Shown here: piece by piece, positions 8,817 to 16,413 of the stretch | Position numbering within the stretch: position 1 is the stretch's first letter | Layout: the number at the start of each line of letters is the position of its first letter | Assembly: GCA_934183325.1 (NCBI GenBank) | Contig: CAKPSH010000011.1 | Span: 1 to 45,453, forward strand | Length of the DNA: 45,453 nucleotides | Direction: 5' to 3' | From: an uncultured Clostridia bacterium | GTDB taxonomy: Bacteria; Bacillota; Clostridia; TANB77; CAG-508 | Made by a program: the position numbers and the translations under genes | The notes under the pieces: model-generated | What the model saw: the letters and a program-made list of their open reading frames with translations, nothing else | Databases searched by the model: none | Told to the model about the DNA's origin: nothing

Positions 8817-8987
8817 ATGTCAGAGATTAAAGTAAATAATGGTAACATCGAGGACGCTTTAAAAAGATTTAAAAGACAATGTGCCAGAAATGGTGTATTG
8901 CAAGAAGTAAGAAAGAGAGAACATTATGAAAAACCTAGCGTAAAAAGAAAAAAGAAATCAGAAGCTGCTAGAAAAAGAAAATATTAA
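8817..8987 (+). CDS. rpsU: 30S ribosomal protein S21
   Basis: The 56-residue basic protein has the S21 pattern: IEDALKRFKRQCARNGVLQEVRKREHYEKPS and a lysine/arginine-rich tail. I chose ATG 8817 because it follows GAGGGGGGAG at optimal distance. A longer reading from 8787 would include the ribosome binding site and lie too close to the transcription start. In many Firmicutes rpsU precedes yqeY. Here yqeY is 16 kb away at 25140. Confidence 0.95.
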   Translation: MSEIKVNNGNIEDALKRFKRQCARNGVLQEVRKREHYEKPSVKRKKKSEAARKRKY

Positions 8988-8992
8988 TACAT

Positions 8993-9021
8993 AATAGAGA
9001 ACTTGGTTCTCTATTTTTTTT
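8993..9021 (+). terminator. Intrinsic terminator after rpsU
   Basis: A 10-base perfect stem (8993-9002 with 9006-9015), a TTG loop and eight T residues. Confidence 0.9.
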
Positions 9022-9022
9022 C

Positions 9023-9051
9023 TTGCAAAATAAGGTAAATCGTGATAAGAT
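9023..9051 (+). promoter_or_regulatory. Promoter for the DUF1653 gene and serS
   Basis: TTGCAA (9023-9028), 17 bases, TAAGAT (9046-9051). Transcription would start near 9058, which excludes the ATG at 9055 and supports the start at 9103. Confidence 0.55.
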
Positions 9052-9102
9052 AGTATGCAAATAATAAAAGCAATAAAGCTTTTAAAGAGAAGAGGAATCA
9101 AA

Positions 9103-9363
9103 ATGGAAGAAGTACAAGTTGGAAAAATTTATAGACATTTTAAAGGAAACTATTATTTTGTAGAAGATATTGCATTAGATTCAGAAACACAAGAGAGAAT
9201 GGTAATATATAAACCTTTATGTGAAAGGTCAGATAGTAAAATTTGGGTTAGAAGGGAAAAAATGTTTTTAGAAGAAATTCCAGAAAGAAAAGATAATGTG
9301 ACAGGTCAAAAACATAGATTTGAACTACAAAAAGAGCTATCGATGGACTATATAGAAAAATAA
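9103..9363 (+). CDS. DUF1653 small protein
   Basis: The 86-residue protein begins MEEVQVGKIYRHFKGNYY and continues with YKPLCERSDSKIWVRREKMF. This is the beta-rich DUF1653 pattern, in which a VxVGKxYRHFKGN strand opens the domain. The function of this widespread family is unknown. I chose 9103 because GAGGAA precedes it and because the promoter position rules out the upstream ATG at 9055. It is 28 bases from serS and probably co-transcribed with it. Confidence 0.8.
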   Translation: MEEVQVGKIYRHFKGNYYFVEDIALDSETQERMVIYKPLCERSDSKIWVRREKMFLEEIPERKDNVTGQKHRFELQKELSMDYIEK

Positions 9364-9391
9364 ATTCAATTAATAGGAAGGAAATAGAAAT

Positions 9392-10678
9392 ATGTTAGAT
9401 TTAAAATTTGTAAGAGAAAATCCAGAGATAGTAAAAGAAAATATAAAGAAAAAATTTCAAGATCATAAATTAGAACTTGTAGATAAAGTAATAGAACTAG
9501 ATAAGAAAAATCGTGAAATAACAATGAAAGATGATGAATTAAGAAATAAAAGAAATACATTAAGTAGCACAATAGGTGGACTAATGCGTGAAGGAAAAAA
9601 AGCTGAAGCTGAAGAAATAAAAAAACAAGTTACAGCTATAAATGAAGAATTAGCTGAAAATGAAAAATTTGAAACAGAATATTCAGAAGAAATAAAAGAA
9701 ATGATGATGAAAATTCCTAATATTATGGATAGCTCTGTTCCAATTGGAAAAGATGATAGTGAAAATGTTGAGAACGAAAGATTTGGTGAGCCAGTAGTTC
9801 CAGCTTATGAAATTCCATATCATGCAGATATTATAGAAAGATTAAATGGCTTAGACAAAGAAAGTGCAGGAAGAACAAGTGGAACAGGTTTTTACTATTT
9901 GATGGGAGATATAGCTCGTATGCATTCTGCAATGATTGCGTATGCAAGAGATTTTATGATAAATAAGGGATTTACATATTGTATTCCACCATTTATGATA
10001 CGTTCAGACGTAGTAAATGGGGTTATGTCTTTTGAAGAGATGGAAGCTATGATGTATAAAATCGAAGGAGAGGATTTATATTTAATAGGAACATCAGAAC
10101 ATTCTATGATAGGCAAATTTAAAGGTCAAATTGTTAAAGAAGAAGAATTACCAATATGTTTAACTTCATATTCACCTTGCTTTAGAAAAGAAGGTGGTTC
10201 ACATGGATTAGAAGAAAGAGGACTATATAGAGTACATCAATTTGAAAAAGAAGAAATGATAGTACTTTGTAAGCCAGAAGAACATATGGATTGGTATAAT
10301 AAAATGTGGAAGAACACAGTAGAATTTTTCAGAAGCTTAGATGTACCTGTTAGAACATTAGAATGCTGTTCAGGAGATTTAGCTGATTTAAAAGTAAAAT
10401 CTTGTGATGTTGAAGCTTGGAGTCCTAGACAGAAAAAATATTTTGAAGTAGGAAGCTGTTCAACATTAGGAGATGCACAAGCAAGAAGACTTGGAATTAG
10501 AATGAAAACACAAAAAGGAAACAAATTAGTTTATACATTAAATAATACTGTAGTGGCAAGCCCAAGAGGGTTAATTGCTGTTCTTGAAAACAATTATCAA
10601 GAAGACGGTTCTGTAAAAGTTCCAAAAGCTTTACAGCCATATATGGGTGGAACAGAAGTTATAAAACCAAAAAAATAA
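9392..10678 (+). CDS. serS: Seryl-tRNA synthetase
   Basis: The 428-residue protein opens with MLDLKFVRENPEIVKENIKKK, then a long antiparallel coiled coil (about residues 28-105) that binds the long variable arm of tRNA-Ser. The class II catalytic core has motif 2 (CFRKEGGSHGLEERGLYRVHQFEKEE) and motif 3 (NNTVVASPRGLIAVLEN). The C-terminal GSVKVPKALQPYMGG ending is typical. It charges tRNA-Ser in the cytoplasm. Length is normal and the start has AGGAAGG upstream. It lies 15 bases before the ysxC/engB gene. Confidence 0.97.
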   Translation: MLDLKFVRENPEIVKENIKKKFQDHKLELVDKVIELDKKNREITMKDDELRNKRNTLSSTIGGLMREGKKAEAEEIKKQVTAINEELAENEKFETEYSEEIKEMMMKIPNIMDSSVPIGKDDSENVENERFGEPVVPAYEIPYHADIIERLNGLDKESAGRTSGTGFYYLMGDIARMHSAMIAYARDFMINKGFTYCIPPFMIRSDVVNGVMSFEEMEAMMYKIEGEDLYLIGTSEHSMIGKFKGQIVKEEELPICLTSYSPCFRKEGGSHGLEERGLYRVHQFEKEEMIVLCKPEEHMDWYNKMWKNTVEFFRSLDVPVRTLECCSGDLADLKVKSCDVEAWSPRQKKYFEVGSCSTLGDAQARRLGIRMKTQKGNKLVYTLNNTVVASPRGLIAVLENNYQEDGSVKVPKALQPYMGGTEVIKPKK

Positions 10679-10692
10679 TAAGGAGAAAAGAT

Positions 10693-11280
10693 ATGATAAT
10701 AAAAAATCCAAAATTCGAAATATCAGCAGTAAGTCCAAAACAATATCCAAATAATCATTTACCAGAAATAGTACTAGCTGGTAGATCAAATGTTGGAAAA
10801 TCATCTTTTATAAATACATTAATAAATAGAAAAGGATTAGCTAGAACAAGTTCTACTCCGGGAAAAACTAGACAAATCAATTTCTATAATATGGATGGAC
10901 TATTTTATTTTGTAGATTTACCAGGATATGGATATAGTAAGATGTCTAAAGAAGAACAAATAAGAGTAGGAAATTTCATTGAAAAATATTTAGCAATACG
11001 AGAAAATATCAACCTAATTATTTTAGTGCTAGATATCAGACATAAACCAACTGAAGATGATAAAATGATGTACAATTATATAAGGAGTACTAATATTCCT
11101 TTTATTATAATAGCAAATAAAGCTGATAAAATAGCTATAACGAAAGTAGATGCAGCAGTTGAAGAAATGAAAAAAGAATTAAATATATTAGCAGGAACAG
11201 TGGTTATTCCTTTTTCATCAGAAAGAAAAATATATTCAGAAAAAACTTGGGAAGAAATTTCTAAAATGATAATAGATTAA
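10693..11280 (+). CDS. engB: Ribosome biogenesis GTPase YsxC/EngB
   Basis: The 195-residue GTPase has G1 GRSNVGKSSF (residues about 31-40), the TPGKTRQINFY switch region, G3 DLPGYGYSKMSKEE and G4 NKADK, all diagnostic of the EngB/YsxC/YihA family. It binds the 50S subunit and helps late assembly. In Bacillus the gene follows lonA, whereas here it follows serS. The start has AAGGAG. Fourteen bases separate it from the DUF4364 gene. Confidence 0.95.
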   Translation: MIIKNPKFEISAVSPKQYPNNHLPEIVLAGRSNVGKSSFINTLINRKGLARTSSTPGKTRQINFYNMDGLFYFVDLPGYGYSKMSKEEQIRVGNFIEKYLAIRENINLIILVLDIRHKPTEDDKMMYNYIRSTNIPFIIIANKADKIAITKVDAAVEEMKKELNILAGTVVIPFSSERKIYSEKTWEEISKMIID

Positions 11281-11293
11281 ATGGAGGTTATAT

Positions 11294-11824
11294 ATGAAAC
11301 TTACTGGCGATAAAGAAGAATTAGCAGAAAGCAAAGTTTTAATTTTATATATATTATCTAAAATAAACAAACCAATTACAAATTCTGAATTGTTAGATTT
11401 AGTTCAATCTATTGAAGAAATGAATTATTTCTATTTTCAACAATTTATAATAGATTTGAAAGAAAATAAATATTTGCTGGAGTATGAGCAAGAAAAAATC
11501 AAATTTTATGCAATTACAATTTCAGGGAGAGAAACAGTAAAATTAACACTTGATATGTTACCAGGCTCAATTAAAGATAAGGTTGATGAAAATCTAAAAA
11601 GTACAATGAAAGAAATAGAAGATGAGGAAGCTGTATACGCAGATTTTTTTCCAAGCAAAGAAGACGAGTTTATGATAAATTGCGGTATAAAAGAAAACAA
11701 CAAAAAAATATTTGAGGTGCAAGTTTTTTCAAGTAGTAGAGAAAATTCATTAAAGATAATGGAGAATTGGAAAAAAAATGCTGGAACAATTTATCCTAAA
11801 ATTATTGAAATGTTAAATGTTTAA
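11294..11824 (+). CDS. DUF4364 family protein
   Basis: The 176-residue protein has an N-terminal winged-helix-like segment (SKVLILYILSKINKPITNSELLDLV, then ...YFYFQQFIIDLKENKYLLE and ITISGRETVKL) and an acidic helical C-terminus. This is the DUF4364 pattern found across clostridia, often annotated as a putative transcriptional regulator. DNA binding is inferred from the fold, not shown. TGGAGG precedes the start. It closes the serS-engB transcription unit. Confidence 0.8.
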   Translation: MKLTGDKEELAESKVLILYILSKINKPITNSELLDLVQSIEEMNYFYFQQFIIDLKENKYLLEYEQEKIKFYAITISGRETVKLTLDMLPGSIKDKVDENLKSTMKEIEDEEAVYADFFPSKEDEFMINCGIKENNKKIFEVQVFSSSRENSLKIMENWKKNAGTIYPKIIEMLNV

Positions 11825-11862
11825 AAAGACAAACAATAATAAAAATCTACTGAGTCTAAAGA

Positions 11863-11879
11863 TGTCGAAAGGTGTCGAA
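11863..11879 (+). promoter_or_regulatory. Two tandem Spo0A-box-like sites
   Basis: TGTCGAA occurs at 11863-11869 and again at 11873-11879, in direct orientation and 10 bases apart. This matches the 0A-box consensus and one helical turn. The pair ends 9 bases upstream of the -35 element of the next gene. Spo0A control is inferred. Confidence 0.5.
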
Positions 11880-11888
11880 GAATAATAT

Positions 11889-11917
11889 TTTACTTTTAGC
11901 CAGAAATGTGCTATAAT
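11889..11917 (+). promoter_or_regulatory. Promoter of the GC-rich small gene
   Basis: TTTACT (11889-11894), 17 bases, then consensus TATAAT (11912-11917). The transcript would begin near 11924 and carry an AAAGGAAG ribosome binding site. Confidence 0.6.
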
Positions 11918-11964
11918 ATATATGATCGTCTAGAAAGGACGAAGCAGAAAGGAAGTCACATAGA

Positions 11965-12177
11965 ATGGACATTATTATCAAAGAGGCAGAATTCATCAAG
12001 CGGAAGTATGGGCGTAATGCCTATATTCACCATATCCGCGAGTTTGGGTATGGTGGGGAAGAATCTGCAAGACGGTTTGCAACTGTTGAACAGATGTGCA
12101 ATAGAAGCTTTTTGATTGTGCCTTTGGGGACAAAGGTTCTCTATGTAAAAACAGAGAAAAATGCCATTGTGGCATAA
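11965..12177 (+). CDS. Unknown 70-residue protein in a GC-rich cassette
   Basis: I do not recognise this protein. It opens MDIIIKEAEFIKRKYGRNAY, with a central REFGYGGEESARRFATVEQM segment and a beta-strand-like end (FLIVPLGTKVLYVKTEKNAIV). Its composition differs sharply from the neighbours: GC is near half, with codons such as CGG, CGC, CTG and GCC that are almost absent elsewhere. It has its own promoter, AAAGGAAG binding site and GC-rich terminator, forming a self-contained unit of about 370 bases. This suggests recent acquisition. The start at 11965 is chosen by ribosome binding site distance. Confidence 0.65.
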   Translation: MDIIIKEAEFIKRKYGRNAYIHHIREFGYGGEESARRFATVEQMCNRSFLIVPLGTKVLYVKTEKNAIVA

Positions 12178-12189
12178 ACAACCATTTAA

Positions 12190-12231
12190 CCCGCAGAAAC
12201 CGGTTTACCGGGGCCTGCGGGCTTCCTTTTT
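12190..12231 (+). terminator. GC-rich intrinsic terminator of the cassette
   Basis: The outer stem CCCGCAG/CTGCGGG (12190-12196 with 12215-12221) encloses a second hairpin CCGGT-TT-ACCGG (12200-12211). The element is followed by TTCCTTTTT. Its GC content is far above any other terminator here. It lies between two convergent genes and may stop transcription from both sides. Confidence 0.88.
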
Positions 12232-12664
12232 ATAAATATTCTTTTAATTTAGCAACACTATTTTCTTGAAGTGTAACAAAATTATTTAGAGTTTGTTTAA
12301 TATTTTGCTCAATAGATGGGTTATTATTTAAAAGACGTCTACCTTCAATTATTCCCATAGTATTTCCTTGAATTAATAATTCTGAAATTTTTGAAGGACT
12401 TTTATCATTAGCTGTATTCATTTGAATTCCCATCCAAGTCATCATATCTTGTTTAAAATTAAATGTAGAAGGAACTTCACCATAATTGTTATATATATCT
12501 GTAACCTTGTTTAGAATATCTTCATATTGATTATATTGAGTACTTAATTCACGTTTAAAATTATCATCTGTTACCTTATCTGATACATAAGATAAAGCAT
12601 TTATTCCCATTTGTGCACCTTTGTGCAATTCTTTTAAAACTTTTAAATTAGGATTATTGTCCAT
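12230..12664 (-). CDS. Ferritin-like four-helix-bundle protein, possibly spore-associated
   Basis: The 144-residue protein starts at ATG 12664-12662 after GGGAGG. The upstream in-frame extension to 12802 has no binding site and reads as noise. It is predicted to consist of four long helices, with blocks such as LHKGAQMGINALSYV, WMGIQMNT and LIQGNTMGIIEGRRLL, and it resembles small clostridial proteins of the DUF2383/ferritin-like type. I cannot identify metal ligands with confidence. It is convergent with the GC-rich cassette and divergent from addA. A possible forespore promoter precedes it. Confidence 0.65.
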   Translation of the reverse strand: MDNNPNLKVLKELHKGAQMGINALSYVSDKVTDDNFKRELSTQYNQYEDILNKVTDIYNNYGEVPSTFNFKQDMMTWMGIQMNTANDKSPSKISELLIQGNTMGIIEGRRLLNNNPSIEQNIKQTLNNFVTLQENSVAKLKEYL

Positions 12665-12700
12665 AATAAAACCTCCCATAAACTTTATAATATAACTAGT

Positions 12701-12729
12701 ATTATTTACAAGACATTGAAAAATATGCA
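12701..12729 (-). promoter_or_regulatory. Possible SigF/SigG-type promoter
   Basis: On the minus strand GCATA is followed after 17 bases by AATAATA. This resembles the forespore consensus (GNATR, then CATNNTA) with one mismatch. It lies about 40 bases before the ferritin-like gene. A match of this size can arise by chance in such AT-rich DNA. Confidence 0.25.
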
Positions 12730-12775
12730 AAACTATAATAAAATACTGATATAAAAATTGAAAGGAAAAAACAAT

Positions 12776-15700
12776 ATGCAATGGACTGAAGAACAACAAC
12801 AAGCTATTTACGAAAAAGGCAGTAATATATTAGTTGCTGCTGCTGCTGGAAGTGGAAAAACAGCAGTATTAGTAGAAAGAATAGTTAATAAAATTATAAA
12901 TGAAAAAATAGATATAGATAAAATATTGGTGGTTACATTTACGAATTTAGCAGCAGGGCAAATGAGGGAAAGAATATTAGACGTTATATACAAAAAAATA
13001 GAAGAAAATCCAGAAGATATGCATCTACAAAAACAAATAACACTATTGCCAAAATCTAATATATGTACAATAGATTCATTTTGCTTAGATGTAGTAAAAA
13101 ATAATTTTTTTGAATTAGATATATCTCCAAATTTTAGAATTGCAGATGAAGTGGAATTAAAAATACTAAAACAAGAGGCATTAGAAGAATTATTTGAAAA
13201 TAAATATGAAAATAAAGAAAAAGAATTTTTAGAATTAATAGATATATATACTACATACAGAGGAGATGAAAATTTAAAAAATGTTATATTAAAAATATAT
13301 AATTATATTCAAAGTTCACCATATCCAAAAAAATGGTTAAAAGAACAAGTTGAAAAATTTAATATAACAGAAGATATGGATTTTAGTCAAACACAGTGGG
13401 GAAACATCTTATTTAATTATGCTAAAGAAGATGTTTTAGATGCAATATTAAGAACAAAGGCATTAAAAGAACAAGTTGAACGAGAGGGAGATTTACCTAA
13501 AATTTTAGTTACATTTTCAGAGGATTTTAGAAAACTACAAAAAGTATATAACAGTAAAAATTGGCAAGAGATGTACGAAGAATTGCAACAATTATTTTTT
13601 GATAGATGGGCAAAGGATAAGGAAATTGATCAGGAACTAAATGATGAATTAAAAAATAAAAGAGACAAAATAAAAGAAAAAATTGACTCAATAAAGAAAA
13701 ATCTAATAATATATGATTCAAAAACAGCTATCACAGATGTAAAAGAGTTATATCACTCAATGAAATTAATTGAAGGAATTATAAATGAATATGATGAAAT
13801 ATTAATAAATAAGAAAAAAGAAAAAAATATAGTTGATTTTAGTGATATAGAACATTATACTTTACAAATTCTAATAAAAGATGATAAACCAACACAAATT
13901 GCATTAAAATATAGAGAAAAATTTAATGAAATTGCAATAGATGAATATCAAGATAGCAATATGGTTCAAGAATATATATTAAATATCATATCAAATAATA
14001 ATAATATATTTATGGTTGGTGATGTTAAACAAAGTATATATAAATTTAGACAAGCTAGACCAGAATTATTTTTAGAAAAATATAATAATTATAAATTAAA
14101 AAGCGAAAAAAGGGATTTAGACAATTTAAAAATAAAGCTATTTAAAAATTTCAGAAGTAGGAAAGAAGTATTAGATATAACTAATTTAGTATTTGAAACA
14201 ATTATGTCTAAGGAATTTGGAGAAATTGAGTATGATGAAGGAGAATACTTGAATTTAGGTGCAACAGATTATCCAGAAGGAAAAGACTTAGTCCCTGAAT
14301 TACATATAATAAATACAAAACAAGAAAATGATGAAGAAGATACAAATGAAGAACCAATAGAAAATGTAGTAATTGAAGCAAAATTTGTGGCAAATAAAAT
14401 AAAAGAAATGATAAATAATGGATTTGAAGTATGTGATAAAGAAAAAAAATATAGAAAGGCGACTTACAAAGATTTTGTAATTTTGTTGAGGAATACAAAA
14501 AATGTAGCCAATATTTTTGAAAAAGAAATGATGGCACTAAACATTCCTGTTTTTTGTGATGCAACATCAGAGTATTTAAATTCCTATGAAATACAAATAA
14601 TAATGAACTTATTAAAAGTTATAGATAATCCCTTAAATGATATATCACAAATAACAATATTAAGAAGTATGATTGGTGAATTTACAGATAATGAGTTAAT
14701 AAAAATAAGAAGAGGAGAAAAAAATAAACCATATTATAGCTCTTTAAAAGAATATATAGAATTAGAGGGTGCAGAAAAAACAATAAAAAATAAAATTGAG
14801 AATTATTTAGAAAAAATAGATAATTGGAGAGCAATGTCAAAAAAAGTACCACTTGATGAGTTAATATGGACTATTTATATTGAAACTGGGTTTTACAATT
14901 ATGTTAGCTTAATGACGAATGGTGAATACAGAACAGCAAATTTAAAGATGCTATTTGAGAAGGCTAGACAATATGAAAAGACCAGTTTTAAAGGATTATA
15001 TAATTTTATAAACTTTATTGATAAATTGCAAATAACGAGTGGAGATACTAAAGGTGCAAAAATAATAGGAGAAAATGAGAACGTTGTAAGAATAATGAGT
15101 ATACATAAAAGCAAAGGACTAGAATTTCCAATTGTATTTATATCTTGTACAAGCAAAAGTTTTAATATAATGGACATTAATCAAGATGATATATTATTAC
15201 ATAATGATTTAGGGCTTGGACCTAAATTTATAGATAATGATTTAAATTTAAAATTAGATACATTAGCTAGAAAAGCAATTGCAATAAAAGAAAAACAAGA
15301 ATTAACAGCGGAAGAATTAAGAATATTATATGTTGCACTAACTAGAGCAAAAGAAAAACTTATAATAACAGGAATAGAAAAAGATAGAGAAAAAAGCTTT
15401 GAAGATAAAAAAGCAATATTAGAATGCTATAATGGACAGCAAAAAAGAAAAATAAACAAAAATATTTTAAAAAAATATAACAAATACTTAGACTACTTAG
15501 AATTGATATATTTATATAATGAAAAAAATGTAGAAAATATATTGAAATTGTATATACATAATTATAATGAAATAATAAAAGATGAGAGTTCTATTGAAGT
15601 CAAAGAAAGAAATGTAAATAATCTAAAAACAAATAAAAATGAAGAACAGGAAAAAAAGATTTTAGAAAAATTGAATTGGAAATATGGATACTTATTAGAT

Positions 15701-16324
15701 ACCAAAATTGAAACTAAGAGTTCTGTTAGTAAACTGAAAAACAAGAAAGCAAATATAACAAATGAAATTAATTTTGAAGAACCTAAATTTTTAAAAGATG
15801 AAATTAAAATATCAAGTGCTAGAAAAGGAACATTGATGCATTTGATACTACAAAATATAAGTGAAAAGGAAAACTATACAATAGAAAAGATAACAAAATT
15901 AATAAATAGTTTTGTAGAAAAAGAAATAATAACTCAAAAGGAAGCTGAAAGTATAAATACAAATAAAATATACAATTTTACTCAATCAGACATATTTAAA
16001 GAATTACAAAAGGCAAAAAAAATATATAGAGAACAACCATTTTACATTAATGTACCAGCAAAATTAATATATGAACAAGAAACAGAAGAAAAAATTTTAG
16101 TTCAAGGAATAATCGACTTATATTATATAATGGAAAATGATGAAATTGTATTATTAGATTATAAAACTGATTTCCTGGAAAATAATAATGAAAATATTTT
16201 AAAAGAAAAATATGAAAAACAATTGCAACTATATAAATTTGCTATAGAACATGCAATGAAGAAAAAAATAGATAAAATATATATTTATTCTACTTTTTTA
16301 GATAGAAGTATTAAAATTTTATAA
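12776..16324 (+). CDS. addA: ATP-dependent helicase/nuclease subunit AddA
   Basis: The 1182-residue protein is a UvrD-type SF1A helicase fused to a RecB-like nuclease. Motif I is AAAAGSGKTAVLVERIV near residues 20-36, motif II is IDEYQDSN, and later motifs are GDVKQSIYKFRQARPELF, MSIHKSKGLEFP and LYVALTRAKEKL. The C-terminal nuclease has GTLMHLILQ, QGIIDLYY and LLDYKTD. AddAB processes double-strand DNA ends for recombination. I chose ATG 12776, since the TTG at 12758 overlaps the binding site. AddB, normally just upstream, is absent from the window. Confidence 0.95.
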   Translation: MQWTEEQQQAIYEKGSNILVAAAAGSGKTAVLVERIVNKIINEKIDIDKILVVTFTNLAAGQMRERILDVIYKKIEENPEDMHLQKQITLLPKSNICTIDSFCLDVVKNNFFELDISPNFRIADEVELKILKQEALEELFENKYENKEKEFLELIDIYTTYRGDENLKNVILKIYNYIQSSPYPKKWLKEQVEKFNITEDMDFSQTQWGNILFNYAKEDVLDAILRTKALKEQVEREGDLPKILVTFSEDFRKLQKVYNSKNWQEMYEELQQLFFDRWAKDKEIDQELNDELKNKRDKIKEKIDSIKKNLIIYDSKTAITDVKELYHSMKLIEGIINEYDEILINKKKEKNIVDFSDIEHYTLQILIKDDKPTQIALKYREKFNEIAIDEYQDSNMVQEYILNIISNNNNIFMVGDVKQSIYKFRQARPELFLEKYNNYKLKSEKRDLDNLKIKLFKNFRSRKEVLDITNLVFETIMSKEFGEIEYDEGEYLNLGATDYPEGKDLVPELHIINTKQENDEEDTNEEPIENVVIEAKFVANKIKEMINNGFEVCDKEKKYRKATYKDFVILLRNTKNVANIFEKEMMALNIPVFCDATSEYLNSYEIQIIMNLLKVIDNPLNDISQITILRSMIGEFTDNELIKIRRGEKNKPYYSSLKEYIELEGAEKTIKNKIENYLEKIDNWRAMSKKVPLDELIWTIYIETGFYNYVSLMTNGEYRTANLKMLFEKARQYEKTSFKGLYNFINFIDKLQITSGDTKGAKIIGENENVVRIMSIHKSKGLEFPIVFISCTSKSFNIMDINQDDILLHNDLGLGPKFIDNDLNLKLDTLARKAIAIKEKQELTAEELRILYVALTRAKEKLIITGIEKDREKSFEDKKAILECYNGQQKRKINKNILKKYNKYLDYLELIYLYNEKNVENILKLYIHNYNEIIKDESSIEVKERNVNNLKTNKNEEQEKKILEKLNWKYGYLLDTKIETKSSVSKLKNKKANITNEINFEEPKFLKDEIKISSARKGTLMHLILQNISEKENYTIEKITKLINSFVEKEIITQKEAESINTNKIYNFTQSDIFKELQKAKKIYREQPFYINVPAKLIYEQETEEKILVQGIIDLYYIMENDEIVLLDYKTDFLENNNENILKEKYEKQLQLYKFAIEHAMKKKIDKIYIYSTFLDRSIKIL

Positions 16325-16413
16325 AAAATATGATATAATAAATGCCACGTGTTGACAAGATATTTGTTATCAAAACTAATGAGATAAAAATTAAAGTTAG
16401 AGGGGTAATAAAT

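Noticed and set aside
11906..12115. Alternative frame overlapping the 70-residue GC-rich gene
   Set aside because: Its start overlaps the promoter and it has no binding site. The frame starting at 11965 has a good one and ends just before the terminator.
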